Below are positions 43,849 to 53,421 of a stretch of 64,000 nucleotides of DNA, piece after piece. Origin of the DNA: UBA5078 sp964538025 (GTDB taxonomy: Bacteria; Pseudomonadota; Gammaproteobacteria; Pseudomonadales; Pseudohongiellaceae); the NCBI GenBank assembly GCA_964538025.1, contig CAZICZ010000007.1, positions 1 through 64,000 on the forward strand. Reading direction: 5' to 3'. Every line of letters starts with the position of its first letter. Within the stretch, counting starts at the first letter, position 1. Position numbers and translations under genes: made by a program. Below the pieces are notes generated by a model that was given only the letters and a program-made list of their open reading frames with translations, was not told the DNA's origin and searched no databases.

Positions 43849-45159
43849 TTAATTTAAGAACGGCGACCATGAAGGTTCCCGAACATCGCCCTGCGCGGAT
43901 GGTAAACGGAACTTCACACGCCCGTCAATGGAAACGGCGTCGAGGATACCCCTGCCATTTACCTTGGTTGCGAACATGATCATGCTGCCGTTTGGAGCCA
44001 CGCTGGGAGATTCATCTAGTGACGTGTCAGTAAGGGTGATGACCCGCTGAGTCTCGATATTGAAGATCGCTATGCTGTAGCTGTTATCTTCACGGGTATC
44101 ACGTCTGACGTGGACGAGATTTTTGCCGTCCGGCAAAAAACGCCCCTTTGCACAATAAAAACAATCGAAGGTTAACCGCTCCGGGAAACCTCCATTAATT
44201 CCGACTTGGTAAATCTGTGGTTGACCGGTGCGGTCCGATGTAAAGATGACCGAACGACTATCAGCGGACCAACTTGGTTCGGTTTCCGCACGCGGGTGAT
44301 CAGTCAGTCGAGTCAACTGACTCGACATCAGATCCATCACGTAAATATCCGGGCTGCCGTCTTTGGACAATACCATCGCCAATTTGGTCCCATCTGGAGA
44401 CCAAACAGGCGAGCTGTTGATTCCCGGGAAATCGGTAATCTGACGTCGCTGCCCGGTCGCAATTTCCTGAATGTAAATTCGCGGAAGATTTGTCTCGAAA
44501 GACAGATATGCAATCTGTCGTCCATCAGGTGACCACGCAGGGGACATCAACGGTTCCTGGGATTCCACCAGTATTTGAGACCGATGACCGTCGTAGTCTG
44601 ATTTTTCAATGCGGTAATACGTCAACTCCGGAGAGACAAACTGAGCAGAGACATACAGGATTTCAGTCGAAAATGCGCCACGGGTTCCGGTGACCTGCTC
44701 GTACACAACATTGCTAATCTCATGAGCTATATCCCGCAACTGTGTAACACTGCCCGTCAGCACTTCCCCGACGAGTTTTTGCTCACGGGCTACATCAAAA
44801 AATTCGTACTGCACCTGCACCAGCTGGCTACCGGGAGAATGTGTGATCTTGCCAACCAGCAAGTAATCTTGAGCGAGAATCCGCCAATCCCTAAAAAAGA
44901 CTTTAGATGCCTCATCCGGCATGCTCAGCATGTTGGCGGGCGGTAATGCACGAAACTCTCCCACCTGCTGCAGGTCGGCCGAAACAACAGCAGCAACATC
45001 CTCGCTCAGCGCCGAAGTCCCTTCCCAGGAAAAAGGCACCACGGCAATCGGGATGGGATTGTCGACACCCTGCGTAATTTCAATGTTCAGCTCAGCAGCC
45101 GTGAGCGTCCGTGTCAGCAGGAGCCCCAGCACGACGAGGAGATGTGTCATTTTCCGCAT
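43849..45159 (-). CDS. tolB: Tol-Pal system protein TolB
   Basis: Periplasmic protein that binds Pal. 436 aa with a signal peptide (LLVVLGLLLTRTLTAA). The N-terminal domain (about 22-165) is followed by a six-bladed WD40-like propeller with repeats such as SPAWSPDGRQIAYLSF, SPVWSPDGTKLAMVLS and EPSWSADSRSVIFTSD. The start codon shares one base with the tolA stop (TAATG). Confidence 0.97.
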   Translation of the reverse strand: MRKMTHLLVVLGLLLTRTLTAAELNIEITQGVDNPIPIAVVPFSWEGTSALSEDVAAVVSADLQQVGEFRALPPANMLSMPDEASKVFFRDWRILAQDYLLVGKITHSPGSQLVQVQYEFFDVAREQKLVGEVLTGSVTQLRDIAHEISNVVYEQVTGTRGAFSTEILYVSAQFVSPELTYYRIEKSDYDGHRSQILVESQEPLMSPAWSPDGRQIAYLSFETNLPRIYIQEIATGQRRQITDFPGINSSPVWSPDGTKLAMVLSKDGSPDIYVMDLMSSQLTRLTDHPRAETEPSWSADSRSVIFTSDRTGQPQIYQVGINGGFPERLTFDCFYCAKGRFLPDGKNLVHVRRDTREDNSYSIAIFNIETQRVITLTDTSLDESPSVAPNGSMIMFATKVNGRGILDAVSIDGRVKFRLPSAQGDVREPSWSPFLN

Positions 45160-45992
45160 TAGTTCAGCAAATCCTGTGGTCTAAACGTTAACAAAAACGA
45201 TCTGAAGTTTCGGTCAAACAGTCTTGGGTTCATGCCTTGCAATTCTGTAAATCGTCGTACCTTTAACACGGCGGACTCGGCAGCCCTGTCAAAAGCATAA
45301 TCTCCGCTGGACTGCACAATCTCGACATTCAGGATGTCACCCGTCGGCACCATCTGAATGCGCAGGACGGCTACCATGCCGTTTCGGGCACTTGGTGGTC
45401 GCGACCAATTCTGCTGCACCAGATCGTGTATCACCGCGGAATAAGCCATCACCAGCTCAGCATCCGTTCTGGCCACTTCCGCCGCAGCGGCTGCTGCTGC
45501 GGCATCACGCTGTGCCTGCTCCTGCCGTAGGGCCTCCTGTCGCGCCGCTTCCTGCTGGGCAAGTTCCTGCTGTTTCTGTTCAGCTTCGCGCTTTTGCTGC
45601 TCCTCGCGCTGGCGTTGTTCTGCGACGCGACGCTCTTGTGCTTGTCGTTGTTGCTGTTCCTGGCGCTCCAGTTCCGCCTTCTGCTGCTGTGCCCGCTGTT
45701 CAGCTTCACGACGTTGCTGTTCGGCGCGCCGCTGCTCATCTGCTCGAGCCTGTTCCTGCCGCCGTTGCTCTTCTCGCCGTTGATCCTGAACGCGCTGCGC
45801 CTGCTGACGCTGTAACGCTTCGTTCTTAGCCTGGGGATTTTCAGCCACAAGGAGCGCCTTCACTGCAGGCGGTCGAACGATATCGATCACTTCCGTATTA
45901 GCCTGCTGAAAATAAAACAGGGCCGCGAATATAATGCCGTGTAGTAACACGGCAAAAAAAACCGATACTGGATATCCGTTAAAAGCCGTCAC
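45159..45992 (-). CDS. tolA: Tol-Pal system protein TolA
   Basis: Bridges the inner membrane to TolB/Pal across the periplasm. 277 aa from a GTG at 45992. One membrane helix (about 8-28) is followed by a Gln/Glu/Arg/Ala-rich helical domain (about 55-190), ending in an alanine run. The C-terminal domain (about 195-277, with QNWSRPPSARNGMVAVLRIQ) is TonB-like. No good ribosome-binding site is visible; coupling to tolR 12 nt upstream is likely. Confidence 0.95.
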   Translation of the reverse strand: MTAFNGYPVSVFFAVLLHGIIFAALFYFQQANTEVIDIVRPPAVKALLVAENPQAKNEALQRQQAQRVQDQRREEQRRQEQARADEQRRAEQQRREAEQRAQQQKAELERQEQQQRQAQERRVAEQRQREEQQKREAEQKQQELAQQEAARQEALRQEQAQRDAAAAAAAAEVARTDAELVMAYSAVIHDLVQQNWSRPPSARNGMVAVLRIQMVPTGDILNVEIVQSSGDYAFDRAAESAVLKVRRFTELQGMNPRLFDRNFRSFLLTFRPQDLLN

Positions 45993-46004
45993 GTTGTGAA
46001 TGCA

Positions 46005-46451
46005 CTATTCCAAAGGTTTGGTGATCAAATTGGGGCTCGCGACACCCGATGCCTGCAACACCGTCATCAAACTGATAAACGAGCTGTAGCTACTGTCTCC
46101 GTCTCCTTCAACAAACACCTGAATCTGTGGATTTGCACCCACGATCTTGCTGACTTGATCCCCTACCACATCCAAGCTGACAGGCGTTTGATCGTCTTCC
46201 TGTGTCGTGCCCAGACTGATGTAAAACTCTTCGTCGGCGGTGATGGAAATCACCAATGTTTCTGCATTTTCATCAACATCCAGTGGCTCGGAGTTTGCCT
46301 GCGGCAAATCAACCTTGACACCTTGTTCCAGTAAAGGCGCCGTCACCATGAACACGATCAGGAGCACCAACATCACATCGATGTAAGGCACTACGTTGAT
46401 ATCGGCCATTCGATTGCGGCGTTTTTTTACTATTTCCATTGCTTCTTTCAC
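46005..46451 (-). CDS. tolR: Tol-Pal system protein TolR
   Basis: ExbD-like inner-membrane protein of the proton-driven Tol motor. 148 aa from a GTG at 46451; the ATG at 46439 (144 aa) is an alternative. The membrane helix carries the proton-coupling aspartate in NVVPYIDVMLVLLIVFMV. The periplasmic domain ends with LQASGVASPNLITKP. It follows tolQ by 33 nt. Confidence 0.95.
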   Translation of the reverse strand: MKEAMEIVKKRRNRMADINVVPYIDVMLVLLIVFMVTAPLLEQGVKVDLPQANSEPLDVDENAETLVISITADEEFYISLGTTQEDDQTPVSLDVVGDQVSKIVGANPQIQVFVEGDGDSSYSSFISLMTVLQASGVASPNLITKPLE

Positions 46452-46484
46452 CGACTGCTAATGCTAAGACCCGAAACACTCACT

Positions 46485-47180
46485 TTACTTGCTGGGATTG
46501 CTGTACAACTGTCGATGCAAAATGCTGGAAAATTCTTCGGCGAAGGTACTGTAGTTATTCGTTATGGATTCCACGCGAGACGAATAACGGTTGTAGGCAA
46601 CCACTGCAGGAATGGCGGCAAACAATCCCATCGCGGTCGCAATCAGGGCTTCTGCAATACCGGGCGCCACCACCTGAAGGCTGGCCTGACTCTGGCTGGC
46701 GAGACTGATAAAGGAATTCATGATACCGATCACTGTTCCAAACAGGCCGATATACGGCGTTACGGAACCGACGGTGGCGAGAAAGGTCAGGTTTTTCTCC
46801 AGCTTCTCTTCCTCGCGGGAATAGGCGACTCGCATTGCACGTTGGGCACCGCCCATCACGGCATCGGACTCGATGCCGCCTTGCTGGCGCAGCCGCATAA
46901 ATTCTTTGAAACCGGCGCGAAAGATATTTTCCATTCCGCCCGTGGCTTTGTTTTCTTTCTGGAGATTGCTGCCCTCGCGAAAGAGCTGACTGAGGTCCAT
47001 GCCAGACCAGAAACGCTTTTCAAAGCTGAGCATGCCCTTTTCGGCAGCGTTAAGAACCAGCCATCGCTGGATGATCATGACCCAGGAAGTCACCGACGCC
47101 GACATCAGAATCAGCATGACCAACTGCACCGCAGTCGTCGCGCCTGCGATCAGTGCCCACACATTTAATGACTCACCCAC
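46485..47180 (-). CDS. tolQ: Tol-Pal system protein TolQ
   Basis: ExbB-like motor protein. 231 aa from a GTG at 47180, chosen because GGGGAA lies 7 nt upstream; an upstream TTG (47204) would leave no room for a leader after the TATAAT at 47216-47221. Three membrane helices are visible, with the conserved TLATVGSVTPYIGLFGTVIG and LIATAMGLFAAIPAVVAYN. It heads tolQRAB-pal-cpoB-queE-queC. The usual preceding ybgC is absent. Confidence 0.95.
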   Translation of the reverse strand: MGESLNVWALIAGATTAVQLVMLILMSASVTSWVMIIQRWLVLNAAEKGMLSFEKRFWSGMDLSQLFREGSNLQKENKATGGMENIFRAGFKEFMRLRQQGGIESDAVMGGAQRAMRVAYSREEEKLEKNLTFLATVGSVTPYIGLFGTVIGIMNSFISLASQSQASLQVVAPGIAEALIATAMGLFAAIPAVVAYNRYSSRVESITNNYSTFAEEFSSILHRQLYSNPSK

Positions 47181-47413
47181 TACAGCTTCCCCACGAGGAT
47201 CCAAAAACAGGCGGCATTATAAATTATGTTTCGCGGTTCTCATACACAATCCGGTGTTTTATAAAGAGTTTTCCGCGAAATCTGACGCCAGTCACGCACG
47301 CAGGCATTTAATATTTGTAATCTTGCTTTCAAGCGCTGAAATGCTGACTGATTCCTGATGAATTGTGTCACAAAAAGGACAATTCACCCGCCTGAAAGCG
47401 AGCGATTGGGGCA

Positions 47414-48439
47414 TTAGAAAAGCTCGGGATTTGTCCCGGGAGGCTGAAGGCCGAAATGCAGGTAGGCATGCGGCGTCACAACTCGGCCGCGAGGGGTTCG
47501 CATGATAAAACCTTGCTGAATCAGATAGGGCTCCAGAACGTCTTCGATCGTATCCCGCTCCTCACTTATAGCGGCAGCCAAACTGTCAACACCGACAGGC
47601 CCCCCGCCAAATTTTTCAATCATGGTGATCAGCAGCCGTCTGTCCATATGATCAAATCCGTTGTTGTCGATACTCAGCATATCCAGGGCGAGTCCGGCTG
47701 ACTCCTTGTTGACAACACCATCACACTTCATCAACGCATAGTCCCGTACGCGTCGGAGAAGCCGATTGGCGATTCTCGGGGTGCCGCGGGAGCGCCGCGC
47801 GATCTCCGCCGCGCCTTCTTCATCGATATCACACCCCAAAATGCTGGCGGAGCGGCTCACAATTCGGCTCAGCTCGGCCGGCGTGTAAAACTCCAGGCGT
47901 TGAATGATGCCGAAGCGGTCACGCAAGGGCGAGGTCAGCAAGCCTGCCCGCGTGGTGGCCCCCACCAGCGTAAATGGTGGAAGATCCAATTTGATGGAGC
48001 GGGCGGATGGCCCCTCGCCGATCATAATATCGAGCTGATAATCCTCCATGGCAGGGTAGAGAATTTCCTCGATCGCAGGACTCAGGCGGTGTATTTCGTC
48101 GATAAACAGCACATCACCGGATTCAAGATTGGTCAGCATGGCCGCAAGATCCCCTGCTTTTTCCAGAACCGGCCCAGAAGTCGTCTTGATCGACACATTG
48201 AGCTCATTGGCGATGATGTTCGCCAAGGTCGTTTTGCCGAGCCCGGGAGGCCCAAAAATCAGCACATGATCCATCGCTTCCTGCCGGGAACGGGCAGCCC
48301 CGATAAAGATCTCCATCTGCTTTTTGACTTCGCTCTGTCCAATGTAGTCCTGCAGCGACAACGGACGAATGGCCCGATCAAGCGATCGGTCATTGGGGTT
48401 CAGTTCTGCAGAGATCAGGCGGTCTTCTTCGTTGATCAT
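47414..48439 (-). CDS. ruvB: Holliday junction branch migration ATPase RuvB
   Basis: AAA+ motor driving branch migration with RuvA. 341 aa. Walker A is GPPGLGKTT, Walker B DEIH; the sensor and arginine-finger region is in LVGATTRAGLLTSPLRDRFG. A C-terminal winged helix follows (EDVLEPYLIQQGFI, TPRGR). The start overlaps the ruvA stop by 4 nt. The 209 bp between ruvB and tolQ hold a tolQ -10 box only. Confidence 0.98.
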   Translation of the reverse strand: MINEEDRLISAELNPNDRSLDRAIRPLSLQDYIGQSEVKKQMEIFIGAARSRQEAMDHVLIFGPPGLGKTTLANIIANELNVSIKTTSGPVLEKAGDLAAMLTNLESGDVLFIDEIHRLSPAIEEILYPAMEDYQLDIMIGEGPSARSIKLDLPPFTLVGATTRAGLLTSPLRDRFGIIQRLEFYTPAELSRIVSRSASILGCDIDEEGAAEIARRSRGTPRIANRLLRRVRDYALMKCDGVVNKESAGLALDMLSIDNNGFDHMDRRLLITMIEKFGGGPVGVDSLAAAISEERDTIEDVLEPYLIQQGFIMRTPRGRVVTPHAYLHFGLQPPGTNPELF

Positions 48440-49059
48440 GCGGCTCCCATGCGGCGCAATGCCTGTCGGATCAGTTCCTCGCTACGGGCGATCTCCGGCT
48501 TTTCTTTCAGCGCGACGGCAATCATACGCGCCGCTTCGGCAGGTTTATAACCCAAGGCGACAAGTGCTGACTCCGCTTCCTGCGTCAACTGCGTCTCGCC
48601 CGCTCCGGCGGCAGGCACGCCACTTTCAAGCTCGGGTACAGACGCCCCCTGCGCCCACTCATCCAATCGGTCCTTCATTTCGACGACAAGCCGTTCAGCC
48701 GTTTTTCGTCCTATACCGGGCATTCGTGTCAGCCCTGTAATGTCATTGTTTCTCACAGTCCTGACGAAGTCGTCCACCGCCATGCCGGACAAAATGGCCA
48801 GTGCCATCTTGGGCCCCACCCCACTCACCTTGATCAGACTGCGAAACAAGCGGCGTTCCTGCTGACTGTAAAATCCGTATAGAAGATGTGCGTCTTCGCG
48901 CACCACCAAATGGGTGTGCAGGACAACTTCCTGCCCCACCGCCGGCAATTGGTAGACAGTGCTCATCGGGACCTGAATCTCGTAACAGACTCCGCCCACA
49001 TTCACGAGAACGTCCGGTGCCAGTTTTTCCGTCAGAATGCCGCAGATTCTGCCAATCAC
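48436..49059 (-). CDS. ruvA: Holliday junction branch migration protein RuvA
   Basis: Tetrameric Holliday-junction binder that loads RuvB. 207 aa. An N-terminal OB fold is followed by a double helix-hairpin-helix (VSGVGPKMALAIL and LTRMPGIGRKTAERLVVEM). The C-terminal domain III contacts RuvB (SALVALGYKPAEA). It lies 12 nt after ruvC. Confidence 0.97.
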   Translation of the reverse strand: MIGRICGILTEKLAPDVLVNVGGVCYEIQVPMSTVYQLPAVGQEVVLHTHLVVREDAHLLYGFYSQQERRLFRSLIKVSGVGPKMALAILSGMAVDDFVRTVRNNDITGLTRMPGIGRKTAERLVVEMKDRLDEWAQGASVPELESGVPAAGAGETQLTQEAESALVALGYKPAEAARMIAVALKEKPEIARSEELIRQALRRMGAA

Positions 49060-49071
49060 GAGTCACGCTCC

Positions 49072-49593
49072 TTAGCCTTGTAACCTGCTTTTTCGAAAGG
49101 TTCTGGCGCCTGCGATCTTGACCAGATGCGCCTGGGTATTGGCATGGCAAATGGCAATTGCCAGCGCATCGGCAGCGTCGGCCTGCACGTCGCCGCTAAC
49201 GCCTAACAAGACCTTGACCATGTGCTGCACTTGCGTTTTATCGGCATTGCCATTGCCCACGAGGGCCTGCTTCACCTTGCGGGGGGAATACTCGGAGATC
49301 GGCAAGTCATGCTGCAGGCAGGCGACCATGGCACTCCCCCGTGCCTGCCCCAATTTGAGCGCAGAAGAAACACTCTTTCCTAGAAACACTTCTTCTATGG
49401 CACATTCCTGCGGGGTGAATTGCGTGATGATGTTGGAAATACTGTCAAAAATCAGCTTGAGCCGCTGAGGATGCTCCACATCGGGAAGACGGACGCAGCC
49501 ACAGCTTACGTACTCCAAGCGGTTCCCAGCCGCGTTGATAATGCCGTATCCCGTCACGCGCGAACCGGGGTCTATCCCCAAAATCAGGGCCAT
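49072..49593 (-). CDS. ruvC: Crossover junction endodeoxyribonuclease RuvC
   Basis: Resolves Holliday junctions. 173 aa. Acidic catalytic residues lie in LGIDPGSRVTGYG (Asp near 7), IEEVFLGKSV and the C-terminal DAADALAIAICH. It follows yebC by 57 nt and begins the ruvCAB run. Confidence 0.97.
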   Translation of the reverse strand: MALILGIDPGSRVTGYGIINAAGNRLEYVSCGCVRLPDVEHPQRLKLIFDSISNIITQFTPQECAIEEVFLGKSVSSALKLGQARGSAMVACLQHDLPISEYSPRKVKQALVGNGNADKTQVQHMVKVLLGVSGDVQADAADALAIAICHANTQAHLVKIAGARTFRKSRLQG

Positions 49594-49650
49594 GTCCTTG
49601 TTCCTTTATAGGGCACCAAGATTCCGGATGGCCTGAGAGTCTTGGCCACG

Positions 49651-50394
49651 TCAGAGCTGGCTCATGATCTCATCGGAAATGCTGGCATTGCTGTACACAT
49701 TCTGGACATCGTCCAGATCCTCAAGATGATCCACCAACTTGAGGAGCACCTGCGCAGACTCAAGGTCCAGCGCTGCTTCTGTAGAGGCGACCATGGCGAC
49801 TTCCGAAGACTCTGCGCGAAGACCTGCCTTTTCAAGAGCATCCTTAACACTGCCAAAGATTTCTGGTGAGGTGATCACTTCCAGTGAACCGTCCGCCTGC
49901 ACCTGCATGTCATCAGCGCCCGCGTCGAGCGCGATCTCCAGAATCCTGTCTTCATTGCTGCCCGCGGCAAAGACAATGCTGCCTTTTTTCTCGAACAGAT
50001 AGGCCACGGAACCGCTGGTCCCCAAATTTCCCCCGAACTTGGAAAACCCGTGCCGAACATCGGCCACTGTCCGGTTCTTATTGTCCGTCAGGGTTTCCAC
50101 CAAAATGGCGACTCCCCCGGGACCATAACCTTCGTACACCAGCTCTTCGAGGTTTTCGTTGTACGCCGTTCCTGCGCCCCGGGCGATCGCACGGTCGATC
50201 GTGTCGCGGGTCATATTGGCACCCAGCGCTTTGTCCACCGCCGCTCTGAGACGCGGATTGTCCGCAACGTGCTCGCCACCCAGTTTCGCTGCGACAGTCA
50301 ACTCACGAATAATCTTGGTAAACACCTTCGCCCGTTTGGCGTCCTGACCCGCCTTGCGGTGCTTGATATTGGCCCATTTACTGTGCCCCGCCAT
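49651..50394 (-). CDS. yebC: YebC/TACO1 family protein
   Basis: 247 aa from the ATG at 50394; the protein starts MAGHSKWANIKHRK like the family. The three-domain YebC fold is evident, with the acidic C-terminal part. Family members have been described as DNA-binding regulators and, more recently, as factors helping ribosomes through proline stretches; which applies here is not visible. It sits between aspS and ruvC, a widely conserved position. Confidence 0.95.
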   Translation of the reverse strand: MAGHSKWANIKHRKAGQDAKRAKVFTKIIRELTVAAKLGGEHVADNPRLRAAVDKALGANMTRDTIDRAIARGAGTAYNENLEELVYEGYGPGGVAILVETLTDNKNRTVADVRHGFSKFGGNLGTSGSVAYLFEKKGSIVFAAGSNEDRILEIALDAGADDMQVQADGSLEVITSPEIFGSVKDALEKAGLRAESSEVAMVASTEAALDLESAQVLLKLVDHLEDLDDVQNVYSNASISDEIMSQL

Positions 50395-50413
50395 GTTTCG
50401 TACTCGCTCCTGC

Positions 50414-52183
<1,770 letters not shown>

Positions 52184-52249
52184 AGCTAGTTCCTGTTCAA
52201 TGATTTCGTGATGTTGTCCTGCGCTGATCGCCGGCCTTCGCCATTCAGA

Positions 52250-52534
52250 TCAGCTGCTTGCTCCCGCTGCCGGGCTGGCCGCAGCGCTGGCAGTCTCTTT
52301 TTTCACCCCACCGGACTCCCCGGTGCTTTCCTGCGTGCCGTGGCGTTTGGCCCCGGTCTTGAAATCCGTTTCGTACCACCCCCCACCCTTGAGGCGGAAA
52401 CTGCTGGCAGAAACCAGCTTTTGCAAACCTGCCTTCTGACACAATGGGCACGCGGTCAACGGGGCATCGCTGATCTTCTGCAATGCCTCCATCCGGTGCC
52501 CACATTCCCTGCATTGATACTCGTAAATTGGCAT
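52250..52534 (-). CDS. FmdB family zinc-ribbon protein
   Basis: 94 aa from the ATG at 52534 (MPIYEYQC, the standard FmdB start). A zinc ribbon is formed by CRECGHR and CPLCQ, followed by a SSFRLKGGGWYETDF segment. The tail is Ala/Ser/Gly-rich and disordered. The family is common just before aspS; its function is unknown beyond a proposed regulatory role. It lies 66 nt before aspS. Confidence 0.9.
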   Translation of the reverse strand: MPIYEYQCRECGHRMEALQKISDAPLTACPLCQKAGLQKLVSASSFRLKGGGWYETDFKTGAKRHGTQESTGESGGVKKETASAAASPAAGASS

Positions 52535-52774
52535 AACCCAACACACCCTTTTGCTGTTCAAACCTGACGGGTTTTCCTCATCGTGCATCAGCCAGAGCTC
52601 ACCGCAAACGGCGAGCAATCCAAGCCTGCCGAAAACCGCGCATTATACCTTACCTGCAAAACATCTGGCATCCCCATAAAGCGGTTTCCGGCACTATAAT
52701 TTACGGCTTTTGCGTTAACGCAGGGCTCCCCAAATCAGGGCAGGAACGCAATGCTGAAAGTTATGGATTAGTGC

Positions 52775-52803
52775 TTGCGACCCCCCTGCAAAAACTATAT
52801 AAA
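52775..52803 (+). promoter_or_regulatory. Sigma-70 promoter of the HU-like gene
   Basis: TTGCGA (52775-52780), 17 bp, TATAAA (52798-52803). The predicted start is near 52810, leaving a leader of about 125 nt. Confidence 0.6.
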
Positions 52804-52815
52804 TAGAGCCCCACG

Positions 52816-52844
52816 CAAGACGTAAAGGGATTGCGCACGTCTTG
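52816..52844 (+). other. Leader hairpin upstream of the HU-like gene
   Basis: CAAGACGT (52816-52823) and its exact complement ACGTCTTG (52837-52844) enclose 13 nt. Weaker pairings follow downstream (AGGAA with TTCCT around 52856-52877, TCCC with GGGA around 52878-52891). The whole leader is therefore potentially folded. Confidence 0.5.
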
Positions 52845-52934
52845 GAACACAATGCAGGAAGATATCCTGGGGTTCCTCCCTTTCACGGGAGCAACATACG
52901 AAACAACCTTCATTATTAAAAAAGAGAAACGGGC

Positions 52935-53318
52935 ATGGCTGTAGCAAAATCGGTAGCAAAAACTCCAAAGAAAGCATCCACTCCAGCAAAGAAAAGCTCT
53001 GCGATTCAGCAGAAATATACCAAGACAGCGATTCTCAACGAAATTTCCGAGAACACTGCTCTTAGCAAAAAGCAGGTCTCTCAGGTGCTGGATGAACTGA
53101 CGCAGATCATCGAGCGTCACCTGAAAAAGCGCGCTGTGGGCGAGTTTACCCTCCCCGGCCTGCTGAAGATCAAGGCAGTCACCCGTCCGGCACGCCCTGC
53201 TCGCAAGAATGTTCCCAACCCGTTCAAGCCGGGTGAGTTCATGGACATTCCCAAGAAGCCCGCGACCACTCGCGTCAAGATTCTGCCCTTGAAAAAGCTG
53301 AAAGAATTCGCGCTGTAA
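52935..53318 (+). CDS. Long HU-family DNA-binding protein
   Basis: 127 aa against about 90 for HU/IHF. An N-terminal Lys/Ala/Ser/Thr/Pro tail of some 25 residues precedes an HU fold (KTAILNEISENTALSKKQVSQVLDEL and the arm region with NVPNPFKPGEFMDIP). A basic C-terminal strand (RVKILPLKKLKEFAL) closes it. Likely a nucleoid-associated protein; the basic tail recalls histone H1-like extensions. It is monocistronic, with its own promoter, a structured leader and a terminator. Confidence 0.87.
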   Translation: MAVAKSVAKTPKKASTPAKKSSAIQQKYTKTAILNEISENTALSKKQVSQVLDELTQIIERHLKKRAVGEFTLPGLLKIKAVTRPARPARKNVPNPFKPGEFMDIPKKPATTRVKILPLKKLKEFAL

Positions 53319-53376
53319 TTTCCAGTCTGTGTGCAGGCAGGCGATGACACACAGACTCCAGTGAATCACCACCTCG

Positions 53377-53402
53377 AAAGGCAGCCTCAGGGCTGCTTTT
53401 CT
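53377..53402 (+). terminator. Rho-independent terminator of the HU-like gene
   Basis: GCAGCC (53381-53386) pairs with GGCTGC (53391-53396) across a TCAG loop; the stem extends through AAAG/TTTT. It ends 22 bp before the proS start. Confidence 0.75.
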
Positions 53403-53421
53403 CATTTTAAGGTTTACCCGA

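Larger units (their letters stand above)
52535..52934. other. 400-bp divergent intergenic region with promoters and palindrome
   Basis: No convincing gene. It contains a minus-strand TATAAT near 52650 for fmdB-aspS and a plus-strand TATAAT at 52695-52700, both without a good -35. It also holds a perfect 12-bp palindrome TGCGTTAACGCA at 52711-52722, a better plus-strand promoter at 52775-52803, and a structured leader running to the HU-like gene. Confidence 0.6.
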
